Below the pieces are notes generated by a model. That model did no database searches and was not told the DNA's origin. It was given only the letters and a program-made list of their open reading frames with translations. Shown in pieces: positions 24,512-35,090 of a stretch of DNA of 64,000 nucleotides. A program made the position numbers and the translations under genes. The stretch is from Tanytarsus gracilentus. Its lineage: Eukaryota; Arthropoda; Insecta; Diptera; Chironomidae. Within the stretch, counting starts at the first letter, position 1; every line of letters starts with the position of its first letter. The DNA lies in NCBI GenBank assembly GCA_038502055.1, contig JAXRKN010000038.1:4216001-4280000 (forward strand), written 5' to 3'.

Positions 24512-25566
24512 TTTTATTTTATGTTTTTCTCTTGACTTCTATTTAACAACTGAATCTGTGAAGAGGAAATGATTTTATTATTTGTGAAGCGCAAAAAATA
24601 TTCACGAACGAATCTCGACGAAAACAAAATTATAACGAATATTAAATTCAATTACCCGTTCGTGAATATTAAGTGGCTTTGTGTGATGTACTCCAGATAT
24701 CTAAAAAAAGATGAAAATGTTTTGAAAGATGTCGATGAACTTTTGGACTTTGGAGTATTTTGGTTAAGAAATTTAATATTAAATATTAATTCACAACGCC
24801 TTAATCTCAATTTAAATTTTTGATTATTTTTGATTAGTCAGCTGGTATCAATCTACGACATTTTTGTTAACCTCAAAGAGTTCTTAAAAAATTAAAATTA
24901 TTTCATATTTAAAATTCTTTAAACTTCTTGAATTATTTTAAATTTTAAAATTTTCAGAAAAAATGCACTGTTTACCTTTTAGAGAACTTTTTTCTTCTTC
25001 TTATAAGAACTTGCATTGAAATTTTAGTTGTTCACATAACCATAAAAATTTGCTCCCTTTTGTTTTGGTTTATGTTTGAATTTATGCACGATAGCGGAAT
25101 TTTTCACACTTTCAATGAAACAAAGTCCTATTTAAATTAATTCATTAATTAATTGTTTTAATGATGTTCAATGACAACACTTCTTTCAAGATATCAGAAT
25201 TGAATTTTTATGAAATGTAGCATAATCTTCTGAAAGCATGAAACAATATAAAAGTTTGTGGAAATTGAACTGTTTTCACCCCATAAGTCAGCTATTGAAA
25301 AATTATTGTGCATAATATTTTTTAAAAAATTTAATGAGTTAAGAAGTTGTTTCAAAAATACATAAATTTTAAAAAATATTTTATTTATGCGAAAATAATC
25401 AAAAATTTATTTTTTTCCAAGTGCACACTTCAAATTTCTTAAATTTTTGTCTCAATGTTGAAAACAATAACTTTTTTCCGTGGTACAAGATGTTTAAAAA
25501 TTATTTTTCTTTATCGTTAATCTAACAATTTTCTCTCTAAAGTTATGTGTAAATGATAGTTAAGAA
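24512..25566. other. Divergent intergenic region, FAM210-like gene and Lrrk
   Basis: About 1 kb separating divergent start codons; it should hold both promoters. It contains a 14-bp inverted repeat (24597-24610 and 24657-24670) and a TGTTTAC at 24969-24975. An 84-codon plus-strand frame at 24569-24823 has no recognisable features and is not called as a gene. Confidence 0.6.
24597..24670. repeat. 14-bp perfect inverted repeat in the Lrrk/FAM210 intergenic region
   Basis: AATATTCACGAACG at 24597-24610 recurs as its reverse complement at 24657-24670, with a 46-bp A+T-rich spacer. It lies 86 bp outside the FAM210-like start codon. It could be paired regulatory sites or the ends of a tiny mobile element relic; no target-site duplication was seen. 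Confidence 0.6.
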
Positions 25567-28500
25567 ATGGATTCACCAGATAATAGTGAAGATTTTCAAG
25601 GGCGTCTCTTGCATCAAGGTGAAAATTTAATTATTTTATTTTTTCACTCTAACAAAAAACAAGGGGAGAAAGATATAAAAAATATGAGTTGAACAATGTA
25701 CAAATAATCGTTCTGCTGTGACGATAAAGAGAGCAATTTAAAAGTTATGACGATTATTCAATATTGCGACTTTTTTTCCGAGATCCGTTTGATGAGTGAA
25801 ACAATTTTTTTATATCGTTTGCATAACACTGCAAATAAAGTTTGTTAACCATGTTAACACTAATGAAGCTATCAAAAGAAAGCATTATGAGTGTAATTAA
25901 AAAAGAAGAAGAAAAGACATGAAAAGTGTGTCCAAAAGAATCAATAATCAATTCTTTATTTTTGGAAACAGGCAGTGGTTGAAACCCACACATGCAGCTA
26001 TCGAATTACCCAGTACGAAGTGTCTATTTTATTTGATGAATTTTGAAATAGATACTCACACGATAGTCTGCTAAATTATTTTTTTCGTGCCGCTCTTGTG
26101 GATATTCATTTTATGTTATGTTTTGTTAAGCGAAGAAGCTCAACCATAAATCCAATTTAATGTAAAAATTACTTGCAGCATGATTTTTTAGTTTTCTCCT
26201 CTTTAGTACGAAAAGCGTCGACGAGCTGTTGTAGTCATGTTTTTACATTGCTGCAATCGAAATAGAAAAATTCGTCATTTAATTGCTCAAATTAATGTTA
26301 ATCGAAATAATTCTTTACTCATTCAAGCCGCTCTTTGGGATAATGTTGAATTGTTGATGGACTTGCTTCAAGAGGATCACGATATTAATTGTGTTGATTC
26401 TTGGGGTCGAGGGCCAATTCATGCTGCCGCAGTAACGAGCAACTCAAAGTGCTTGCAAGTTCTCATAAATGCAGGAGCTGACATTAACAAACAGTGCGGC
26501 GATAGAGGTGAAAATAAAACGGCATTGCATCTCTGTGCGGAACTTGGCTATCTTAATAATTTGCAAACACTGCTCGATGCTCAAGCATCGTTTTCAATTC
26601 GAGACATTCATGGACTATATGCTGTTGATGTTGCGAACCGTCATGGACATGAGGAGTGCGTGAAAGCTATCCAAGCTGCTATAGGTAAGGAACATAAAAT
26701 TACGCTGAAAATGAAAAATTTAATTTTTGAAAAAAATTACCTGGATTTTTGGGCAATTTAGAAATTTTTACAAAACCACATATTGACTTAATTTTTGAAA
26801 ATAAAATTTAAAAAAATTTAGAAAATGGCGGGAAAAACTTGCGAAAATTTGTGAGAGAATTTTCCAAAATTTTCTCTCAAGCTCTCACAAAAAGAAAATG
26901 TTTGTAAACAATTTTCCACGTGCTTTTGCTCTCCCATATGACTCCAAGTTCTGTCTCTCATTTTCTCGCTCCGCAAAATTATCGATTTTTCCGCCTCGTG
27001 AAAGAAAGATAGAAATTTTTTCTCAACTCAACAGACTGAGAGTATATTTTAATTGAAATTGACGTATAATCTGCATTTAATACACTCAGTTTACTCATTC
27101 GTGACTAATTGTCAAGCCAATTACTCACAAAAATTAATAAAACTCTCAATTGAGCTTACTTTGAGTAGCGAGCAAGCCTTAAAATTTTTTTGTGATAAGC
27201 AATTAATTTTTGTATTTAATAATATTTGAAAAATGTCTTGGAGATTTCGTGAAGAGGCACGAATTGGTGCTGAAAATGCCTTAGACGCTTGTGATTATTT
27301 TGTTGATGAGGTCATTGAACCGTGGAAAATACTGGGTAGTGTCTAACGATAATTGCCGTCTTATCGCAACCCAGTTAAAATTTGTAATGAAAAATATATT
27401 CTTTTTATAGATTCTCGCGAGCAAATTCGACTGCTTAAGCATAATGAGCTTAGGGAAGCAGTGAGTGCAAATGAGGAAACAACTGTGCGAGTCTTACTCG
27501 ATGCTATTGGAGCGGAGAAAGAAATTATCGTTAACATGGCTCCATCTGGAATCAACACGCTCCTCTTCATAGCGTCTTCGCTTGGAAATGAGAAAATTTT
27601 ACAGCTTCTCCTCGAAGCAGGAGCTGATGGCCGAGCTCATGCTGTTACCAATTATTCACCTCTATACATTTCATGCCACAATGGTCACATGAACGTAACG
27701 AAAGTTTTACTCAAGACATTTCCGGAACTAATTCAACAAGTAACTGTTGAAAAGTGGCTACCATTGCATGCTGCCGTCATAAACGGTCATTTAGCGATTG
27801 TTGAACTTCTCATTAAATTTGAATATCCTGAAAATATTTTGATGAAATTTCACGATCCAACGGGTGAATTTGAGTGGAAATTAGGATTCGATCCAAACTT
27901 TCAAGACGTCACTTCTCAAAGTGCGCTGTATGTGTCATGCTTACTCGGTAATAAAATGCTCGTTGAGTTGCTACTGAAATGGAAAGTGAAATGTACACGA
28001 GTGAAACATGATCTTGACGATTCTCCGCAAAAAGTACCGACTAATGTGCCACAAGTGATGTCTCCATTGAGTCCGTCTGGCAAGAGAGTTTCAATTGGTA
28101 TCATGTCAATTATGTCACGACTGTCGCTCTCGGGAAGGGGATCTTCCGTTGATGAGAGCTCAAGTGAATTTTTAAGAAATCCTCTGGAATTAAATTTGCT
28201 TTGTGGTGCAGCGAGAGAAACGGCATTGTTGGCATCGGTACGAGGAGGTTTTATAGAAGTTGTTAATATGCTTTTGCAGAATAATGCTGATCCAAATATT
28301 GTTGCACGACCTCTCGAAGATCCTCAAAATGATCCACGAATGACTGATGAAATTTATGGATTTTGTAATACACCTTTAGCTGAAGCGACACGCCAAAAAT
28401 CAATAGCGATGGTTGATCTATTGCTCAAATATAATGCCAAAGATGATTCCTCAATTGCGCTAGCAATGGCGATCCTCAATGCCGATGAACAAATAACTAG

Positions 28501-31500
28501 TAGACTTTTATGCTTGAGAGCACATCCTGATCCTGATTATAAGATAAATAAAAAAGCTATCGCCTCACCCGAAACCGAATTTCGGCCGATTTTAGGAAAT
28601 TTGACTTTTAGTTCGCTCTTTCCGAACACGCCAACGATGGTTAACTGGCACAGTAATAATTTCCGCTTAAGCAACATTAAAGCGAGTTGGTTGGTAGATG
28701 CGGCATTACACTGCAATGTTAAACTAAAAGGACATCCAAAAGCGGGTCAAATATCACTCTCAGCAATTACAAGAATCGACGTGTCTCACAACAACTTAAA
28801 GGAAATTCCATTAGAGATCTTTACGCTTATTAGCCTCCGATATCTGAATCTTAGTCAAAATAAAATCGAAGTCATTCCAGTTGAGGATAAAACGACTCCA
28901 ATTAAATCAAAACGCGAGAAGAAATTTGAATACAATGTACCTGTATTAGAAGAATTATACTTGCAAGATAATCGACTTGAAGTCATTCCACCTTCTCTCT
29001 TTCGTTTACCTTGTTTGCTTATTTTAGATGTCTCTAATAATAAGCTTCAAGAGTTGCCATTTGAAGTTTGGCGATCTCCAAAATTACGTGAATTAAATGT
29101 AGCTTTTAACCTGCTGAAAGATTTGCCGAGTTTGCCGTCAGAAGAGCTTTTATGCTGCACATCCGAGAACCTTCTTAGTCCTGTCGCTGACGCTTATCTC
29201 TTTAATAATTTAACTTTCGATGATCGAGGTGTACAAACAAGAAATACAGTAACAAAATTAGATATAATGAAGCATAATGTATGGTCGAGAACATTGGACG
29301 TAACTGATCAAGAATTGAGATTGAGTGATGCCAAGAATGATCAGTCGGTGTCGCAGTTGAGCAGTCTTAATTTGGCAAATAATCTCTTTACTAGCATTCC
29401 ACTTGCACTACCTTGCTTAGGTGTAAATCTTACTAGACTAAATATGTCCTATAATTCACTCAGATCCATGGGACACATAACAAGTTATCCTGCAAGTTTA
29501 AAACAATTAGATCTTGGTCATAATGAGATAAGTTGCTGGCCAAGTTTACCACGAATTGCTGCTTCGGATCCTCACTTAGCATGTTACAACCCTCAAGTTG
29601 ATGCACAACAAAAATCATCCACTGGCACAGCCTCAAAATCATCATCGACCTCTTCATATAGTTCAGATCAAGTGCAAGTAAAGTCATCAGCAAGCTCCTC
29701 AAATATTACATCACTACGAACTGCTGTTTTAAAGTCTGTCTGTTGTCATCGACGTCATTTGCGGTTAGACTCGTTGAGGACATTAATATTGGCAGACAAT
29801 TTGTTGACTCGCATTCAATTGTCAACTGACGATGTTTCAACACTCGGCGAAAGCGATGAATATGAATGGAGCGTAGTGGGCGTCGCAAAATCACGATTGA
29901 TTTTTCCCAACCTCTCAATGTTGGACATTAGCAATAATTGTCTAAAAGAAATTCCATCGACTATCCATGAGCTTAATAATTTGAGTGTTTTGAATGTGTC
30001 GGGAAATTCAAATATTATTGATTTACCTCCGCACATGGGACTCCTTTCGAGATTATGGAATCTCAACACACGCGGTTGCTCCCTTCAAGAGCCTTTGAGA
30101 TCAATGATTGAGAGTAAAAAGTACAAAACAATGGACATCATTGGATACCTTAAGTCAGTGCTTGAAGACGCTCGCAAATATGCACGAATGAAATTAATGG
30201 TGGTGGGTATTCAGCGCATTGGAAAAACATCCCTCCTTGAGATGTTGCGTAATGAAAGTGGCGGCTCGAGGAATCAGAAGAAGCAAGTCGATCACTGGGC
30301 TAAGAGGATGGGTCATAAAAATATTAATACAAAAACCACGAGAGGAAATAATATTTCAACTGTTGGTGTTGACATTGGCGATTGGGTTTGTGAGAAAAGG
30401 AGAAGTGGACAGTATCATGGACCTGTTGTGTTTCGCACATGGGATTTTGGTGGACAAAAAGAATATTACGCGACCCATCAGTATTTTCTTTCTAAACGAA
30501 GTCTTTATCTCGTTTTGTGGAGAATAATTGATGGTAAGAAAGGACTCTCGGAAGTTCTTCAATGGCTTGGAAATATTCAGGCTCGAGCACCAAATTCACC
30601 TTGTATCATCGTCGGAACACATTACGATGAAGTTGGTGAAAAATTTCCACCCTCAAAAGCGGAAGAGTTGCAGCAAATTATTCGTGATAGATTTATTGCG
30701 ATAACAGACGCTGAAAAAATGGGACTTCCTCGAGTTCTCGACTCAATTGAAGTTTCATGCAAGACCGGGCACAACATAAAACTTTTATCTAACTTAATTT
30801 ACGACACGGCATTTTCTTTACGACTTCCCGGCTCTAAAGAATATTTATTGCAACAAAAAGTACCCGCAAGTTATCTTGCTCTCGAAGATGTCGTTGGTTC
30901 AATTGCTAATCAGCTGAAAATTAATTCATCAGATCCCGTTTTAAATGCTGATAATTATCGTGAGCTCGTAACAGCTGAAATGCAATCGAGAGGTCATAAA
31001 GGATTTAGAGATAATTCTGAATTAAATCAAGCGACCATGTTTCTGCACGATAACGGAGTTTTACTGCATTATGATGATGCAACATTGAGAGATCTTTATT
31101 TTCTCGATCCTCAGTGGCTCTGCGACATGTTGGCACACGTTGTGACTATCCGAGAAATTAATCCGTTCGCTCGTAATGGAATAATGAAGATTGATGATTT
31201 GGCGATGCTTTTTAAAAGTTCATGTCTTGGAACAAATGACAACAGAAATTATATCGTTAATTTATTAAACAAGTTTGAAGTTGCATTAACGTGGGACGCG
31301 AGAACACTCTTAATTCCATCATTATTACCAAGTGAAGAGGAAAGTAATGAAGGACGATCGGTTGCAATTAAAATTGTAGCAAAATCACGCGGTTGGGCAA
31401 TGAGATCCAAAAATGCACTCTCTTTATCATCATCCTATGAAAGTTCAAGAGATGGTGAAACTCCAACCGAACAACCCAATTATGATATCTTTACTGTTTC

Positions 31501-34500
31501 TCGACCTGAAAAATCAATGTCAAGATTGCTTTTACTATCATACTTCCCATCAGGTTTTTGGAGCCGATTAATTACGAGAATTTTGGCAGACGATCAAATA
31601 ACTGAAGCACTAAAGTGTATTTACCCACTCACTCGTGAGGCTGCAACAAATCCTGATCTCAACAATGCACTCAATCAGAGTGTCTCATTTTATTGGTCAA
31701 TTTGGCAAACTGGTCTCAGTTTAAACTACGGAAATATAATAATTTTTAGACTACGAGAAATTCCACTTTCATGCCAATCGTCGCCCTATCGCAATGTTAA
31801 TAATAGATTTAAACTCAAACAAGAGGGTTTGTGGAGCGATATTGATTTAGTGTCGACGAGTATCCTTGAACTTGTATTTCCTATGAACGCTATTGGCATT
31901 CGGCCCATTCAAGAGAACACCGAGCTTGGAATTGAAATGGAAATTGACATAAATATTCAGAGTGCAACGCAACTTTTAGCATTGATTGTTGACCACATTG
32001 ATTTACTTCTCGAAGACTGGTATCCAACATTGGGCACGAGATTCGTTCATACGAGTGAAGGTCGATTTTTAATTACTCGCATGATTCCATGCCAAAAGTG
32101 CTTGTTGAGATGCGAAGAGAGATGCAATCAACCACCACAGCCACCTGGAAATTCTAAATTTCCTAAAAGTCTTTTTAAGCGTGTCTCACTGGATAGAAAT
32201 CATGGTGAATTGAGTGGCTTGAATGAAATATCTGGGATTTTACATGAAATGGCTGCTGCGAGTAATCAACGCAAATCACAAGACTCGCTCGGTTATTCAG
32301 ATTGTGATTCAGGAGTTGATCCCAATTCGGCATGTTCATCACGTACAACTTCAGTCGAAGGCCATCCCTTAATAAGTACTGACTCACTTGCACCACCAAG
32401 CTACTCGTGGATGGTCGAAGAATGCATACTAGCAGCATATGACCGAAAATCCATTCAATGCCCAGCTCACGGTGACATTAATCTCAGTTCAATCACGCCC
32501 GATGTAAATTTTCTTGATCTCTCCGAAAGTAATCTCATTCGTCCTGAAGACATCACAAAAGGTCAACTTCTTGGTCGAGGTGCTTTTGGCTTTGTTTTTA
32601 AAGCCACATATAAAATGAAAAACCGACAAATTACGCCAGTTGCAATGAAAATGCTGCAACCAGTGGCGCCAGGACCTCGAGCAAATCAAAGTGCAATTAT
32701 TGCATACAAAGCTGCAGTTTCAAAGTGGGAACGTGATCCACTTCAGCATGCATGTAAAGCTTATTGCACTGCCAGACAGGAATTAAGTGTTTTATTAACG
32801 CTTAGCCATTCAAATATTGTTCCGCTAATTGGAGTTTGCACTCAACCATTGGCACTCGTGTTAGAATTAGCGCCAAAAGGTGCACTTGACACTATTCTGA
32901 GACATTTTCGAAGAAGTGGTGCTAGAATTGGACCATACTGCTTTCAATCGATTGTTTTACAGACAGCGAGAGCACTTGAATATCTCCATCGACGACGAGT
33001 AATTTATCGAGATCTTAAAAGCGAAAATATTCTCGTTTTTGAATTTCCTGAACCGCATAGCGAAGATTTTCCTGGAAATTCGGTGCATATTAAAATGGCT
33101 GATTATGGAATAAGTCGAATTGTTTTACCGTCAGGTTCGAAAGGATTTGGCGGTACTGAGGGATTTATGGCACCTGAAATTATGAAACACAATGGCGAGG
33201 AAGAATATACAGAAAAAGTTGATTGCTTCAGCTTTGGAATGTTCATTTATGAGTTGATATCACTAAGACAACCTTTCGAAGGACATGAGGCGGTAAAAGA
33301 ATCTATCCTCGATGGACAACGACCCGTTTTGACTCAGCGAGAAGTTACTCAATATCCTACATATTGTTTAGATCTTATGGTGCTGTCATGGGATCAAAAT
33401 CCAAAAATTAGACCGACCGCAAGTCAAATTGTCTCGATTGGTAGTGCGCCAGAATTTACACATTTACTAGACGTGATGTCATTATCTCATCCCGGTGCTG
33501 TTGCTCAAGGTTTGAGCTATCCAATTGGTGGACTCGAACAGTCAGACGAAAAAGCTTATGGCTATGAGTTGTGGCTGCCCTGCTCCAACTCTCGAATTGA
33601 TCTCTTGCTTTGCTCATCTAAGGGCTGGCAACAATATCACAAGATCTCATGTCCTCAACTTTTCACCTCAATTCAACAGCAGCAAACAATTCTAAATAAA
33701 AACACAAATGGAATGAAGCTAACAGTGTGCTGCATTGTCGACACAAATATTTGGATTGGAGATTCAGAAGGAAATATTCATGCATTCAATGCGGCCGATT
33801 GTTCTCATTTATTCTCATATTCTTTGGAAATTGTCGAGAATTGTGCTGTCGTGACACTGATCTACTTAGAAAAAATTAAGCGAGTTGCAGCAGGTCTTTC
33901 AAATGGAAGGCTCTTCCTTCTCGATTCAACTTTAGTTCCCAAAACTTTTGCATCGGCTGAAGGTAGTTTTGTGCTCACTGAAGTTGGATCTGGTGAAGAG
34001 TTGCATAGCGCTTGTTCGATCTTATGCAAGGACGAGTGAGTTAATTAGTTTTATAAATTTAAAATGTTTTAATTTATTTTTTTGAAATAGCAAATATGAA
34101 ATGTGGTGTGGAGAGAAGGATGGAGTCATTAATGTGTTCTCGATACGTGAATCTGGCGTCTCTGATCACAATCCGTTGACACATTTTCCTGAAAATGCAC
34201 CTTCTAAAGGACTTTACGTGGCAAAGCTTTACGCAAGTGGTCAACACGTTTACTCTTACGTTGCACCTTCTTGCGTCCTCTATCAATGGAATTGTGAGCA
34301 AAAAGTCATTGAAAATAAACTCGACTGCTCCAAATTAATTCCATGCTCGGAAAGTTTAAAGAGCATTCAAATTGATGAACATTTAAGTCCTGGAAAATGT
34401 CAAATTTCATCGCTAGCAATTTTAAATAATGAACTCTACATTGGAACCACCTGGTATTAAAGATAAAAATTTTGCATTAATATTTTTTTAAAACTTTTCT

Positions 34501-34885
34501 TTTTTTTAGGGGATGCTTGATTATTGTGGAGAAAAATCATCTCCGTCCAATAACCGTTTTCCGACCATTCGAAGAAGATGTAAGAAGACATTTAAGAATT
34601 TTATGAAATATTAAAATAAATTTTATTTCACAGTTGATGTCAATAATTCCACTACCAAAAATAAATGATTTTGATCCGCCGATGATTGTCACAATTGGTC
34701 GAAGTTATCGAACGTTAATTGATCGCTATACAGACGTAAAAATCACTTTAAATCCAACGACACCAACAGCTACGGCATCAAACACGGCAGTGAGTGAAAA
34801 ACATGCTAAAGAATTTCTTCAGCGAAGCCGAGCGAACAATATGCATGCACTTTTGTGGCGAGCTGATCATTGGGCGCAATTTTAA
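25567..34885 (+). CDS. Lrrk: Leucine-rich repeat kinase (LRRK), ROCO family
   Basis: Multidomain GTPase-kinase acting at lysosomes, Golgi and vesicles; in flies linked to autophagy, endolysosomal traffic and neuromuscular synapses. Six exons (25567-25618, 26328-26684, 27411-34035, 34091-34453, 34510-34579, 34634-34885) close to 2572 aa. Domains: ankyrin repeats ~17-517, leucine-rich repeats ~590-1020, ROC GTPase ~1060-1250 with P-loop GIQRIGKTS (~1069) and DFGGQKEYYATH, COR ~1270-1700, kinase ~1850-2140 (glycine loop LGRGAFGFVF, VAMK lysine, catalytic YRDLKSENI, DYG activation motif, APEI), then a WD40-like C-terminus. YRD and DYG instead of HRD and DFG are LRRK hallmarks. Exon 2 was started at the acceptor TTCAAG|CC because it yields GRLLHQAALWDNVELL in phase. 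AATAAA is at 35044. An alternative first exon is listed separately. Confidence 0.96.
26685..27232 (+). promoter_or_regulatory. Lrrk: Lrrk intron sequence likely to hold an internal promoter
   Basis: This stretch lies before the alternative Lrrk first exon. It contains a palindromic TGTTTGTAAACA around 26899-26910 and a TCAGTT initiator-like site with A at 27088. The +28 position reads AGCCA, which misses the DPE consensus at one base. CT-rich patches occur near 26870-26960. Promoter activity is inferred. Confidence 0.3.
27233..27335 (+). CDS. Lrrk: Alternative first coding exon of Lrrk
   Basis: An ATG at 27233 in a good context (AAAAATG) opens a frame that begins MSWRFREEARIGAENALDA and runs 34 codons plus one base to a GT donor at 27336. 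The leftover base gives the same phase as the ankyrin exon, so it joins exon 3 (27411) in frame across a 75-bp intron, the usual size here. The product would be about 2470 aa and would lack the first ankyrin repeats. The donor GTAGTG is weak, and without splicing the frame stops after 36 codons. I have no transcript evidence. Confidence 0.4.
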
Positions 34886-35043
34886 CTTTTTTTATCATTT
34901 TAACTTTTGATGTGATAAAATTTTTTAAACGTGTTGAAGCACCTTCAAATAATTTTTTGAATTTATCACGTTTGTTGTAATTTAAATTCCTCAAAATTGG
35001 AAACTTTATTTATTCGAACCATTTACATCTTTTAAGAAATTAT

Positions 35044-35049
35044 AATAAA
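35044..35049 (+). terminator. Polyadenylation signal of Lrrk
   Basis: AATAAA 159 bp past the Lrrk stop and 42 bp before the convergent LRR gene's stop, so Lrrk transcripts would run into the 3' end of that gene. Confidence 0.6.
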
Positions 35050-35090
35050 GTGTGCTGAAATGAAAAAATTACCCGTTATTTGTTTTAATT

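Noticed and set aside
24569..24823. 84-codon plus-strand frame between the FAM210-like gene and Lrrk
   Set aside because: Strongly A/T-driven composition, no domain, and it overlaps the inverted repeat and presumed promoters.
26204..26327. Longer Lrrk exon 2 beginning MFLHCCNRNRKIRH
   Set aside because: The acceptor after CTCTTTAG gives a stop in the phase of exon 1; starting at 26328 gives a continuous ankyrin sequence GRLLHQAALWDN.
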